DNA of 61,141 bases from Sporolituus thermophilus DSM 23256 (GCF_900102435.1 NZ_FNBU01000017.1:1-61141), one strand, 5' to 3'; positions 32,742 to 41,886 are shown, numbered from the stretch's first letter. Notes: generated by a model not told the origin, from the letters alone. Made by a program: numbers and translations.

Positions 32742-34646
32742 ATGATTCGCGAGCGGCGCAGCAAAGAAAAACTGCAAAACTATTACTATAAATTCGTTAA
32801 GCACGGGGAACTGGATCCTAACGTTCACCCCTGGGTGGCCGAATCGTGGCAGCGCAGTCGGGCGGCGGGGGTGCCTACTGACCGTATGCCGCCGCTCAAA
32901 AAACTGGACAAGCAGGAATTAGCCAGGCGGCGGGAGCGGCACCGCGTGGCTCTCGCGTATTTGGACGGCCTCTTCCGGGAAATCCGGGAGCATTTTAATG
33001 TCTACAACCTGAGCCTGCTGCTCTTGGATCAGGAATGTTACGCCCTAAAAAGTTACGCCCTGCCCTTCTTCCAAATGACGCCGGGCGAACTGGAGGGGGC
33101 GCGGTTGACCGAGGCGGACATCGGGACGTCAAGCATCAGTATCGCTTACCGACATCAAACGCCCTTTCTCCTGTTCGGGCCGGAGATGTGGATTGCCGAG
33201 TGTCAGACCGGCGACGCCTGCTCGACGCCGGTCATGCCGGAGGGCGAGCCGGAATATGTTCTAACGCTTGTTTCGGTACAGCAAGAGGAGATTCCTTACG
33301 GGGCGGTAATGTCTTTGCTACTGACCATGAAATACGCCCTGGAAAATTACCTGCGGCTGGAGCGGCGCCTGGCCGTCAAGCGGACCATCTTGGACGCGGT
33401 GCCGCTGGCTGTTTACCATATCCTGCCTGGCGGCGAGGTGGCTTACACCAACCGGCTGGGCCAAAACCGCCTGTCGGTAATAACGCCGGAAGGGCAGGCC
33501 GGCGAGCCGCCTAACTTAAGCGATGTGGTCCTCAACTACCGCCACACGCCGCTCTACAAAGGCTTTCTTGGCATCCCGTCTTACAATAAGGAAGTTACCT
33601 GGATCACGCCGCAAAAAACGTACGAGGACATTACGACCGTGGTGCCGATCGAGCGCGATGGCCAGGTTGCCAGTGTGGTCGCCGTGTCCATGCCGATCGA
33701 AGATTTGCGGACCATGGTGGCCCATGCTGCCGGCTATACGGCCCGCTACAGCCTGGCGAGCATCGTCGGTGAAGCGCCGGCGATCGTCGCGCTAAAGGAT
33801 AAGGCCACGCGGGTGGCCCGCGGCCACGGCCATCTTTTGCTGCAGGGCGAACCCGGCACCGGCAAGCAACGGTTGGCCCATGGCATCCACCAGGCCAGCC
33901 ACCGTGCGGCCGGCCCGCTTATTGCCGTACGGTGCGCCGATATGCCGCCCGATCTGTTGGAGGCCGAACTGTTCGGGACCAAGGCGGGCGGGGATGAGAG
34001 CCGGCCGGGCAAACTGGAATTGGCCAATGGCGGCACCCTTTTCCTCGACGAGGTGGAGAAGCTGCCGCCCCACTTGCAGGCGCGGCTGGCGCAGGCGCTC
34101 ACCGCCGGTCAGGCGGCCCGGGTCGGCGAGGATGTGCTTCGCTCGTTCGATGTGCGGGTCATCGCGGCTTGCGACAGTGATCTCAAACGGTTGACGGAAA
34201 AGGGCGCTTTTTTGCCACAGCTGCATGAACTGCTGGCGAAAACGGTGCTCCGCATTCCGCCGCTCAGGGCCCGCGCCGGGGACATCCCGCTGCTGGCCGC
34301 CCATATCATCGACGAACTGGCCCAGCAGCATAATCTGCCGGTCAAACAATTGTCGGAAGCAGCGGCTGAGCTTCTCATGTCATATGACTGGCCGGGCAAT
34401 ATTAAGCAGCTCCAGGGCGTGGTGGAGCATGCCTTTTTCCATACGGCCGGCCAAACAATAACCCCCGGCGATATCATTCTGCCGGGGGAAGTAGGGCCCA
34501 GCAAGGCCTGGAAAGAAGACCGCGAGGTATTCATCGAGGCGTGGAAGGCCGCCGGCGGCAATATCAGCCGTCTGGCCAACATGCTGGACGTCAGCCGGGT
34601 GACGCTGTATCGCTATTTGAAAAAATACGGCCTGGAACGGCAGTGA
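32742..34646 (+). CDS. AcoR-like Fis-family regulator with AAA+ domain lacking GAFTGA
   Basis: A 634-aa regulator: N-terminal GAF-like sensor (about 60-215), PAS-like segment (about 225-330), AAA+ domain (about 350-570) with Walker A GEPGTGKQ and Walker B GGTLFLDEV, and a C-terminal Fis helix-turn-helix (AAGGNISRLANMLDVSRVTLYRYL). The loop that contacts sigma54, normally GAFTGA after ELFG, is missing: the sequence runs ELFGTKAGGDESRPGKLELANGG. It may therefore act without sigma54 or as a repressor. The ATG follows GGGAGG. Its 3' end overlaps the convergent kinase gene by 56 bp. Confidence 0.88.
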   Translation: MIRERRSKEKLQNYYYKFVKHGELDPNVHPWVAESWQRSRAAGVPTDRMPPLKKLDKQELARRRERHRVALAYLDGLFREIREHFNVYNLSLLLLDQECYALKSYALPFFQMTPGELEGARLTEADIGTSSISIAYRHQTPFLLFGPEMWIAECQTGDACSTPVMPEGEPEYVLTLVSVQQEEIPYGAVMSLLLTMKYALENYLRLERRLAVKRTILDAVPLAVYHILPGGEVAYTNRLGQNRLSVITPEGQAGEPPNLSDVVLNYRHTPLYKGFLGIPSYNKEVTWITPQKTYEDITTVVPIERDGQVASVVAVSMPIEDLRTMVAHAAGYTARYSLASIVGEAPAIVALKDKATRVARGHGHLLLQGEPGTGKQRLAHGIHQASHRAAGPLIAVRCADMPPDLLEAELFGTKAGGDESRPGKLELANGGTLFLDEVEKLPPHLQARLAQALTAGQAARVGEDVLRSFDVRVIAACDSDLKRLTEKGAFLPQLHELLAKTVLRIPPLRARAGDIPLLAAHIIDELAQQHNLPVKQLSEAAAELLMSYDWPGNIKQLQGVVEHAFFHTAGQTITPGDIILPGEVGPSKAWKEDREVFIEAWKAAGGNISRLANMLDVSRVTLYRYLKKYGLERQ

Positions 34647-35790
34647 CGGCTTCACTGCGTTCAGGGGGAAGGCAGCGGGGTAAGAGGAGCGTGAAAGTGC
34701 TGCCCTGACCGGGCGTGCTTTCGACCTGAATGTCGCCACCATGTTCATGCATGATCTGCTGGCAGATCGCCAGGCCCAGGCCGGTGCCGGTTTCCTTGGT
34801 GGTGAAAAAGGGGGTAAAGATCTGTTCGATAATGTCCCGGGTCATGCCGCAGCCGGTGTCGGAGAGCGCTATCTTTACCGTAACGGCGTCGGCAGAAACT
34901 GAGAGGGTTAGAATGCCACCCGGCCCCATGGCCTGGAACGCGTTGCGGCAGATGTTAATCAGCACTTCTTTCAGCTTATCGATATGGCCCTGGACCCATA
35001 ACTCCTCCGGCGGCAGTTCGGGGCGGAGCGTTATGCCGGATAGGATCGCTTCGCCATACATAAAGGCGATAACGTCATGGACGATCTTCACGATGTTGAG
35101 CAGGGACAGTTGACGGGTATGGGGGCGGGCCAGGGAGAGGATGTCGCTCAGGATATTGTTGACATGATCAATTTCCTGCATGATCAAGCGGCAGTAATCT
35201 GCGGTAGTCGCATCGCCACGCCTGAGCGCCCGGGCCTGAATAAGCTGGGTAAACCCTCGTATCGACGTGAGGGGGTTGCGGATTTCATGGGCCGTGCCGG
35301 CGGCAAGCTGGCCCAGGGCGGCCAGCGTCTCTAAGTGGTGCATCCGGTGTCTAACTTCGCGGATGGGCGTGATATCCAAGGCGGCACTGATCGCGCCGGC
35401 AATGGTTCCCGCCTTATCGTAGAGCGGGGCCGTGCTAACCAAAAGGCGGCTGCGCCGGCCATTGTGGGGAAAGCTGATTTCCTCATCTACGAAGCGCCGG
35501 TTGCCATTGATCGTCTGTACCAAAAAAGACGGGTATTCAGGCATAGTATTGGCAAACACTTCCCGTACATCCCGGCCAAGAAATTTTTCCCGCGGATGAC
35601 CGGCGAGCTCTTCCGCGGCCCGGTTGAAGATGGTGATGCGCAGCCGGTTGTCAACGGCCAGGACGCAGGCGGGAATAGCGTCATACAAGGCGGCGGGAAT
35701 GTTCAGCGGGTCTGTCGGCTGGACAAAGGGCGGGGGGTTGGTGAGGAGATTTAGACAAAATGCTAATAAGTCCGAAGCTAATGGGCGCAC
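34591..35790 (-). CDS. PAS-domain sensor histidine kinase, soluble
   Basis: A 399-aa cytosolic kinase. A PAS domain (about 35-145; LYDAIPACVLAVDNRLRITIFN) is followed by a HisKA domain with the phospho-acceptor in GTAHEIRNPLTSIRGF and an ATPase domain with NICRNAFQAM, DTGCGM and GTGLGLAI. No membrane segments, so it senses a cytoplasmic signal. It resembles sporulation kinases of the KinA group and NtrB-like kinases; no response regulator is adjacent. GTG at 35790 with AGGTGA upstream is preferred to the TTG five codons earlier. Confidence 0.88.
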   Translation of the reverse strand: MRPLASDLLAFCLNLLTNPPPFVQPTDPLNIPAALYDAIPACVLAVDNRLRITIFNRAAEELAGHPREKFLGRDVREVFANTMPEYPSFLVQTINGNRRFVDEEISFPHNGRRSRLLVSTAPLYDKAGTIAGAISAALDITPIREVRHRMHHLETLAALGQLAAGTAHEIRNPLTSIRGFTQLIQARALRRGDATTADYCRLIMQEIDHVNNILSDILSLARPHTRQLSLLNIVKIVHDVIAFMYGEAILSGITLRPELPPEELWVQGHIDKLKEVLINICRNAFQAMGPGGILTLSVSADAVTVKIALSDTGCGMTRDIIEQIFTPFFTTKETGTGLGLAICQQIMHEHGGDIQVESTPGQGSTFTLLLPRCLPPERSEAVTAVPGRIFSNSDTASPG

Positions 35791-35938
35791 GAAATCACCT
35801 GCCAATTATCAAATTGATTAACATATTTTTTATTATTCAACCATAGTGTAAATCCTCTTTTTTGTCAAAAAAGGACAAGGCCCGCGCTTTTTAGCGCGCC
35901 GGCTGTCGACGACTAAAGAAATGCGAGGGGACTTTGCA

Positions 35939-36577
35939 ATGAGGCTGCGGAAAAAGCCCTGGATTAGTCAAGCTCTTGCCGAATATACCGATATCGTCTA
36001 CCGCCCTCCCCTGCCCGACTTGCGCGGGCGCTGGCGGGAGGTTTTTGGCCGCACGGCTCCGCTTCACGTGGAGTTGGGTACCGGCAAGGGGCGTTTTATT
36101 GCCGGAATGGCCGAACGGGAGCCGGCCATCAATTTTGTGGGCGTGGAAGCCCAGCAGGATGTTTTGTACTATGCCGCCAAAAAAGTGCGGGAGCGGCAGC
36201 TAAGCAACGTCCGGCTGGTCGTTTTCGATATCAACAACTTGCTGGAACTGTTTGCTCCCGGCGAAATTGACCGCCTGTACATCAATTTTTGCGATCCCTG
36301 GCCGAAAAAGCGGCATGCCAAGCGGCGACTCACCCATAGCAATTTCCTGGAAAAGTACCGGGTAGTGCTGGCCCCCGGCGGCCAACTCTTCTTTAAAACC
36401 GATAACGAGAAACTGTTTGAGTTTTCCCTTAACCAGTTTGGCGCCATGGGACTGAAAATGGGGAATATTACCTTTGATCTGCACAATAGCGGCTATGAAG
36501 GCAATATTATGACCGAGTATGAGGAAAAATTCAGTTCCCAGGGGATGCGCATCTACCGCTGCGAGGTAACTTTTTAG
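35939..36577 (+). CDS. trmB: tRNA (guanine-N7-)-methyltransferase
   Basis: A 212-aa SAM-dependent enzyme that methylates G46 of tRNA. Motifs: LHVELGTGKGRFIAGMA (SAM site), NFVGVEAQQDVLYYA, INFCDPWPKKRHAKRRL (family signature with catalytic aspartate), and the C-terminal TEYEEKF. The ATG follows GAGGGG at 8 nt spacing. Full-length and apparently monocistronic. Confidence 0.96.
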   Translation: MRLRKKPWISQALAEYTDIVYRPPLPDLRGRWREVFGRTAPLHVELGTGKGRFIAGMAEREPAINFVGVEAQQDVLYYAAKKVRERQLSNVRLVVFDINNLLELFAPGEIDRLYINFCDPWPKKRHAKRRLTHSNFLEKYRVVLAPGGQLFFKTDNEKLFEFSLNQFGAMGLKMGNITFDLHNSGYEGNIMTEYEEKFSSQGMRIYRCEVTF

Positions 36578-36662
36578 CTGGATCGTCTTATGGTAATTTA
36601 ACAGTTCTTCCCGGCGCGGCATAGAATGTAGTGTGAAAAGCAAAAGCAAGCGAGGTGTTACT

Positions 36663-37883
36663 ATGTCACGCCCCTCTGTTGCCACCGGTGCGCCAGGGCT
36701 GCTGCCCAATGCGGAGGAACTGTGCTTCTGGCTGGATATTCTGCAGGAGCACGCCCTGTTTATTAAGCTGGGTTTGCCTTGCGACAAAACCGACCTTATT
36801 CGCGAAGCGGAATACTTTTATGACGAATTGGGAAAACTCAAGGCCCGTGTCGGCAAGACCGGTGATAAAAAATTTGCCGCGCTGGTTGAGGACGCGGCTT
36901 GCCTTATTGCCCAGTTTCACCACTACAAACACCACCTTGTCCACCTGGCGGTATCCTGCCGAATAGTGCCTAATTTGCCGCCGCTTATGCTTGAACATAT
37001 GGCCCGCGAGGCCGAATATGTCCTGCGACTGCTTACGAAAATGAAAGACGGCAAACATGCCCTCGAACAAATGGCCAAGACGCAGGAAATGCTGTTCTGG
37101 GTCCGCGTCATGGAGGACCATACCTACTTTATCCGGGGACGGCTTGATCCGTCGGAGCGGATTATGATGGGGACAGTGGACGAGTTTTCCCAGGAATTTG
37201 ACGAGCTCTATCTCCAGGCTCGCGATTTTGCCGGCCTGTACCACCATCATCACCATCGCCATGCCCATGGCAGCAAAGGCGCACATGCTTATCGCCATGA
37301 TCACGGCGTCATGCCTGCTTACGCGCGCTTTATCAAGGATGTGCGCGCCGCCACGGTGCGGCTGCGGGACTTTAAGAAGGCGGCCCACCGGCTGATCGAG
37401 GAGTGCAAGCTGGTCAGCACCATCCCCGCTTTGTTGGCTGATCATGTCCGGCGAGAGGCCGACCATTTCCTCATGGTTTTGGCCATGATGGATAAAGGCA
37501 TGATGGAATGCCCGCCCGATGAGGAAGAACCGGTTTGTGGCTACGCTGATAGCATGGAATGTGAGGACGATTTTGGGCCGCCGCCTATTATGGAGTGCGA
37601 CGAGAAGATGCCGTGCGGCATGTGGGAAGAGGAAGAAGAAATGGTGGAGGAAGACGAAGAGGAATGTTTCGAGGATGAACTGCCGCCGGTAAAACCGCCC
37701 AAGTTCGCCTTACCGCCGAAAAAATTCAAGGAAATGGCGCCACCGCGCGAAGAGCCTAGTCTTGAGCCGGCGCCGACCCCGGAGCCCGTACCGCAGCCGG
37801 AGCCTGAGCCGCCCAAGCAGGTTAAACCGGCGAAATACAAATGGAATAACTGGCCGCGGCCGCTCGGTAAAGTTAAGGATTAA
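36663..37883 (+). CDS. DUF2935 protein with acidic, proline-rich tail
   Basis: A 406-aa protein. Residues 10-285 contain two DUF2935 four-helix units, each with conserved E..FW....EH/DH (LCFWLDILQEHALFI and MLFWVRVMEDHTYFI) and histidine/glutamate positions that suggest a di-metal site. A histidine run, HHHHHRHAHG, interrupts the second unit. Residues 295-406 are low-complexity: an acidic Glu run, then Pro/Lys repeats. DUF2935 is common in spore formers, with unknown function. ATG follows GAGGTG. Confidence 0.85.
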   Translation: MSRPSVATGAPGLLPNAEELCFWLDILQEHALFIKLGLPCDKTDLIREAEYFYDELGKLKARVGKTGDKKFAALVEDAACLIAQFHHYKHHLVHLAVSCRIVPNLPPLMLEHMAREAEYVLRLLTKMKDGKHALEQMAKTQEMLFWVRVMEDHTYFIRGRLDPSERIMMGTVDEFSQEFDELYLQARDFAGLYHHHHHRHAHGSKGAHAYRHDHGVMPAYARFIKDVRAATVRLRDFKKAAHRLIEECKLVSTIPALLADHVRREADHFLMVLAMMDKGMMECPPDEEEPVCGYADSMECEDDFGPPPIMECDEKMPCGMWEEEEEMVEEDEEECFEDELPPVKPPKFALPPKKFKEMAPPREEPSLEPAPTPEPVPQPEPEPPKQVKPAKYKWNNWPRPLGKVKD

Positions 37884-37891
37884 ATAAGCAG

Positions 37892-37922
37892 AAAGCCCCT
37901 TTCCTGACGAAAAGGGGCTTTA
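37892..37922. terminator. Intrinsic terminator after the DUF2935 gene
   Basis: AAAGCCCCTTT/AAAGGGGCTTT, 11-bp perfect stem, loop TCCTGACG. Confidence 0.8.
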
Positions 37923-37949
37923 CCTAGGTTATAGGGGGGACAAGACCTG

Positions 37950-38372
37950 ATGCTTAAGAGTTTTAGTTTTGCCATCCTGGCCCTGTTCTGCTGGGGAGCG
38001 GCCCCGTTATTCGGCAAGCTTGGCCTCGGCGGCCTGGAGCCGCTCACGGCGCTCACCATCCGCAGCGCTGTGGTAACAGGCCTGCTGGCATTGGCTGTGA
38101 CCGCCGGGGGCAAGTGGCCGGCCGTTGCTGCCGCCGCCCCCCGTGATGTATTGTTCGTGGCGCTCGAAGGAGTGTGCGCCGCCCTTTTGGGACAGCTGGC
38201 TTACTACTACGCCCTCAAATACGGCGAGGTCGGCCGGGTTTCGCCGGTCGTTTCCGCTTTCCCGCTGGTGGCGCTCATCCTCGCGGCGGTGTTTTTCGGC
38301 GAAAAGATTACCGCCGGCAAAGCGGCGGGGGCAGCGCTAATTGTAACCGGCATCATTCTGCTCCGTTACTAG
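37950..38372 (+). CDS. Short EamA (DMT superfamily) membrane protein
   Basis: A 140-aa protein with four to five hydrophobic segments, the size of one EamA repeat (half of a normal 10-helix DMT carrier). FAILALFCWGAAPLFGKLGL opens it and YYYALKYGEVGRVSPVVSAFPL is the conserved middle. Such half-size proteins work as dimers, as in the small multidrug resistance group. ATG after GGGGGGACAAG. The 3' end overlaps the convergent gene by 20 bp. Confidence 0.85.
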   Translation: MLKSFSFAILALFCWGAAPLFGKLGLGGLEPLTALTIRSAVVTGLLALAVTAGGKWPAVAAAAPRDVLFVALEGVCAALLGQLAYYYALKYGEVGRVSPVVSAFPLVALILAAVFFGEKITAGKAAGAALIVTGIILLRY

Positions 38373-39294
38373 CCCCGCCAATGACCGCGAGGTAAGGGGC
38401 CAGCCGGTAATCGGCGGCAAGCGTTTGCGCGGCGCCTTGCTCAAGCGCGATCAGGTGCAGGCTGCCGGCGGTGCTGACGGCGGCGGCATAGCGGCCGCCA
38501 GGCAGCAGGCAGAGCGATGAGAGTGGCAGGCCAATGTCGATTGTCCGCGTAACGGTCAGCCGGCTTAGGTCAAAAATGAAAAGGGTTCCCGTGCCTTCAC
38601 CCGCCACATACGCCCTGTCGCCTACCGGCGACAGGGCGGCGGCGCCGGGCCACATTGGCCCTGGCGGCAGCCAGGCCAGGCCTGGCGCTATGCCGGCGGC
38701 GCCATCGCGGTAGAGCGCCAGTCCTTTCCGGCCATCGGCGCCGGTAAACAGCACCAGTGTTGTTTCTCCTTGCCGGCAGAGGGCGGTTGGGACGCCGGGC
38801 AGCAGGCGGTCATACAGGAGGTTGCCGCAATGTGAAAAACAGGCCAGGATGCCGCCGGCTTCACTTTCCCAAATGGTATAAAGGCCGGTGCGGTCAACTG
38901 CCAGTCCCGCGCAGCAAGTGACAATGCCCGGCTGGCCGCAGCAGCGGATGGTTAAATCCCGGGTGTCCAGGCGGTAGAGTGTGCCGGACGGCTCGATCAC
39001 CGCGGCCAGAGGGGCGCCGGGAATTAGGGCAAAAAAGGCGGGGTGCGGGATTTCAACGGGCAGGCGGTAAACGGAAAGAGACCGCAGGTTTAAGACAAAG
39101 AGGGCACCGGCGCCGCCGCTGCCGGCCATGGCCGCAAAAGCCCTGCTGCCGTCTTCGGTCACCGCAACAGCCGTGGGCGTAAAACCGTCCGGGTAAGCCA
39201 TTTCGGCTGCTATAGCGCCGGACGGACCATGCACGATGAGGAGGGCCCGCTTCTCGGTATCGGCCGCCAGCAGGCGGAAGGACGGAATATCCAT
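38353..39294 (-). CDS. Beta-propeller (YncE-like) protein
   Basis: A 313-aa protein with repeats of about 40 residues typical of YVTN/YncE propellers: AVTEDGSRAFAAMAG, LALSPVGDRAYVAGEGTGTLFIFDLSRLTVTRTIDIG, CLLPGGRYAAAVS. No signal peptide, so probably cytosolic. Function unknown. ATG at 39294 follows AAGGTGATG. Divergent from rodA and convergent with the EamA gene. Confidence 0.7.
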   Translation of the reverse strand: MDIPSFRLLAADTEKRALLIVHGPSGAIAAEMAYPDGFTPTAVAVTEDGSRAFAAMAGSGGAGALFVLNLRSLSVYRLPVEIPHPAFFALIPGAPLAAVIEPSGTLYRLDTRDLTIRCCGQPGIVTCCAGLAVDRTGLYTIWESEAGGILACFSHCGNLLYDRLLPGVPTALCRQGETTLVLFTGADGRKGLALYRDGAAGIAPGLAWLPPGPMWPGAAALSPVGDRAYVAGEGTGTLFIFDLSRLTVTRTIDIGLPLSSLCLLPGGRYAAAVSTAGSLHLIALEQGAAQTLAADYRLAPYLAVIGGASNGAE

Positions 39295-39413
39295 ACCATC
39301 ACCTTCATGCACAAATAATTAGTATATAATATTAAAAGCCGGGACGTTTGGTCAGTGGGCGGCCATGGGTATTTTTGGTATAATAGGGATTGATAAAAAA
39401 GTGGAGGTTGTCC

Positions 39414-40574
39414 ATGCGGAAAATTGCGCTGCCCTGGTCCGGCCCGGTGGAGGCGATAGTATACATTACCCTTGCTCTTGGCCTTATTGGTACGATTAAT
39501 ATTTTCAGCGCCAGTTTTGTTAAAGCGGCGCAACAGTTAAACGATCCCTACTTTTATTTGAAAAAGCACCTCCAGGCGGCTGCTGTCGGGGTAATAGCCT
39601 GTGCGGTCCTGGCCAGGGTCGACTACCGGCGGCTGCGACCGTTTGCGCCGCTGTTTGCTTTGGGCACTATTGCCCTGCTCTTCGCCGTGCTGCAGGTGGG
39701 CCTGGTGGCTAACGGCGCGAAACGGTGGTTAAAACTTGGCATCATCTTTCAGCCTTCCGAGTTTGCCAAACTGGCGGCTCTGCTTGTAACCGCCGCCTTT
39801 TTGGGCCCGCTTATTGACCGCCGCCGGGCGGTGACCATTTTCTCCTGGCCAGCCGTGCTAACCGTGGCGATGGGCGCCTTGGTTTTCAAGCAGCCGGACA
39901 TGGGGACAGCGGTTGTCATCGTCGCCCTATCGCTGCTATTGTATGTTTTGGCCGGACTACCGAGACGGGAGCTGATCCTGCTGGCCGTTGCGGGAGCCGG
40001 CGGCGCCGTGGCAGCTGCCATCGCCGCTCCTTACCGGGCACAGCGCATCGCCGCCTGGTTTGATCCTTGGGCACACCAGCAAGACGCCGGTTATCAAATT
40101 GTCCAGTCACTCCTGGCTATTGGTTCTGGCGGTCTGACCGGCGCCGGACTGGGTATGGGCGCGAGCAAGTTTTACTATTTGCCGGAGGCTCATACCGACT
40201 TTGCTTTCGCTATTCTCTGCCAGGAACTCGGCTTTGTGGCGGCGGCTGGAGTCCTACTCATGTTTATTCTCTTCGCCTTGTATGGCATGCAGATTGCCTT
40301 TCGGGCGCCTGACGGCTATGGCATGCTCTTGGCCACGGGCGCGACGGCGCTCATTGTTTGCCAGGCCGTTGGCAATATTGCGATGGTCAGCGGCGTGCTG
40401 CCGGTTACGGGCGTACCGCTTCCCTTTATCAGTTATGGCGGCACGGCCTTGATGGTAAATTTGGCCGCCATCGGGCTGCTCATCAGTGTCGGCCGGCAGG
40501 CGGCGGCGTCCCGGGGGTCGGCTGAGCCTAAGCCGGAGCCAAAGCGGTTGCGCGTTACCAGGCATCATGTTTAA
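39414..40574 (+). CDS. rodA: FtsW/RodA/SpoVE family cell-wall polymerase
   Basis: A 386-aa polytopic SEDS glycosyltransferase with about 10 membrane segments. Diagnostic residues: KRWLKLG..FQPSEFAKL, the catalytic-region KQPDMGTAVVI, AGYQIVQSLLAIGSGGLTGAGLG, HTDFAFAI, and GVPLPFISYGGTALM. It polymerises lipid II with a partner penicillin-binding protein. I prefer RodA because of size and isolation, but SpoVE or FtsW paralogs cannot be excluded. Start ATG after GTGGAGG; a TATAAT box lies about 35 nt upstream. Confidence 0.9.
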   Translation: MRKIALPWSGPVEAIVYITLALGLIGTINIFSASFVKAAQQLNDPYFYLKKHLQAAAVGVIACAVLARVDYRRLRPFAPLFALGTIALLFAVLQVGLVANGAKRWLKLGIIFQPSEFAKLAALLVTAAFLGPLIDRRRAVTIFSWPAVLTVAMGALVFKQPDMGTAVVIVALSLLLYVLAGLPRRELILLAVAGAGGAVAAAIAAPYRAQRIAAWFDPWAHQQDAGYQIVQSLLAIGSGGLTGAGLGMGASKFYYLPEAHTDFAFAILCQELGFVAAAGVLLMFILFALYGMQIAFRAPDGYGMLLATGATALIVCQAVGNIAMVSGVLPVTGVPLPFISYGGTALMVNLAAIGLLISVGRQAAASRGSAEPKPEPKRLRVTRHHV

Positions 40575-40630
40575 AATCCCCTCTATCCGGGTAATACTCC
40601 TACTAAGAGAAACGGGTAGGGGGCTTTTTT

Positions 40631-40915
40631 ATGCTGTGGCTTATCCGGGCAGGTGCGTATGCTTTGAGCGGTCTGGCCGTATGGCAGTTTATCCAAAGCG
40701 GCTTAAGTCCGGCGGACATTTTGCCGGTGCACCGGCAGCTGGCGCTAGATCCTGCCCACGGCATGATCTTCGGCGTTTGCGCCGGGTTTAGCAATTATAC
40801 GGGCGTGGACGTGACGCTCATCCGGCTGGCCTGGGCCATTGCCGGGCTATACCGGGGCATTGGGCTTGGGTTTTATCTTCTTGCCTTCATTATTATGCCG
40901 ATGCCCTCACCATAA
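40631..40915 (+). CDS. PspC domain protein
   Basis: A 94-aa membrane protein. An N-terminal helix (WLIRAGAYALSGLAVW) precedes a PspC domain: GMIFGVCAGFSNYTGVDVTLIRLAWAI, then a second membrane segment ending in IIMPMP. PspC proteins respond to envelope stress. A G-rich ribosome site lies about 8 nt before the ATG, and a strong terminator follows. Confidence 0.85.
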   Translation: MLWLIRAGAYALSGLAVWQFIQSGLSPADILPVHRQLALDPAHGMIFGVCAGFSNYTGVDVTLIRLAWAIAGLYRGIGLGFYLLAFIIMPMPSP

Positions 40916-40920
40916 GATAA

Positions 40921-40966
40921 AGCGGGGCTAACCGGCCGCATTGGCCGGTTGGCCCCGCTTTTTTTC
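40921..40966 (+). terminator. Strong intrinsic terminator
   Basis: 17-bp GC-rich stem AGCGGGGCTAACCGGCC/GGCCGGTTGGCCCCGCT, then TTTTTTTCG. Confidence 0.92.
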
Positions 40967-41034
40967 GTTGGTAGTGTCACTATGTCGCCACTCGCCATAA
41001 GATATATTAGGTAATTTAGAGAGGAGGTTATTTT

Positions 41035-41385
41035 GTGGCAAAAGTTAAGAAACCCCGTTGGGTTGAGGGAGGCGAAGGCGCCAGCGAGTTGCCGGGCCGC
41101 AAAAAGTATAAAAAAACTTATATGTATACCGACAAAATGGAGGACGACATGACAGAAGAGCCTATGGAAATGTGCGAAATGGGTGAAATGGGTGAAATGG
41201 GCGGAATGGACGGAATGCACGGGATGCACCCCATGCACCACATGCATCACATGCCAATGGGCATGATGCTGGCCCATGCGTATGTTCCCTGGCAGAGCTA
41301 TGAACAAGCGTTCAGCCCCAAGGAAGCGCTCATGAAAGGGACGCTGTTCCCGGAACTGTGGGGCGCATACCCGATTCCTGAGTAG
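41035..41385 (+). CDS. cotJA: Spore coat associated protein CotJA
   Basis: A 116-aa protein. The C-terminal third is canonical CotJA: LAHAYVPWQSYEQAFSPKEA and KGTLFPELWGAY. The N-terminal part is unusual: basic first (KVKKPRWVEG, RKKYKKTY), then an almost pure Met/His/Glu/Gly tract (MGEMGEMGGMDGMHGMHPMHHMHHMPMG) that could bind copper or other soft metals. GTG start with GAGGAGG. First gene of cotJABC. Confidence 0.92.
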   Translation: MAKVKKPRWVEGGEGASELPGRKKYKKTYMYTDKMEDDMTEEPMEMCEMGEMGEMGGMDGMHGMHPMHHMHHMPMGMMLAHAYVPWQSYEQAFSPKEALMKGTLFPELWGAYPIPE

Positions 41386-41400
41386 TGGAGGTGCAAAACT

Positions 41401-41649
41401 ATGGATTGTGAAAGACAGTTAGCAATGCTCAAAAGGGTGCAGGAAATGGAGTTTGTAGCCATTGAGCTCGGCCTGTATCTTGACACCCATCCTTGCGATG
41501 AGGATGCCATCTATGATTATAACTGTGCCATCGACCTACTGAAGAAATACATTAAGGAATATGAGGACCAATACGGACCGCTGACGCCAATGGCGAAGTC
41601 CAAAGTGCCCTGGCAGTGGGCGGAAGGGCCTTGGCCCTGGGAACTTTAA
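41401..41649 (+). CDS. cotJB: Spore coat protein CotJB
   Basis: An 82-aa full-length CotJB: LAMLKRVQEMEFVAIELGLYLDTHP, then DEDAIYDYNCAIDLLKKY, ending in a Trp/Pro-rich tail (PWQWAEGPWPWEL). It helps place CotJA and CotJC in the forespore coat. ATG follows GTGGAGG. Lies 15 nt after cotJA. Confidence 0.93.
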   Translation: MDCERQLAMLKRVQEMEFVAIELGLYLDTHPCDEDAIYDYNCAIDLLKKYIKEYEDQYGPLTPMAKSKVPWQWAEGPWPWEL

Positions 41650-41673
41650 TCTTGCACGGAAGGAATGGTGAAT

Positions 41674-41886
41674 ATGTGGATATACGAAAAAAAACTGGAA
41701 CATCCCGTTAAGGTTTGCCGCCCGGACGTCAAGTTCGCCAAAATGGTCATAGCCCAGTACGGCGGTCCTGACGGCGAGTTGTCGGCGTCGCTGCGCTACC
41801 TCAATCAGCGCTATTCCATGCCGACCAGCCAGGCGAAGGCCCTTTTAACCGACATCGGGAAGGAGGTTTTAGAAATACTTAATTAA
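41674..41886 (+). pseudogene. cotJC: CotJC, truncated by junction with the integrated element
   Basis: Only about the first 66 residues of the roughly 190-residue manganese-catalase-like CotJC are present: MWIYEKKLEHPVKV, QYGGPDGELSASLRYLNQRY, and LLTDIG. The family continues TEELAHLEMI, supplying metal ligands. Here, right after GACATCGGGA, the frame turns into unrelated EVLEILN and stops. From that point the DNA becomes AT-rich and leads into a plasmid replication gene, so this is the junction of chromosome and element. The 3' part is not found elsewhere in the window. Confidence 0.85.
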
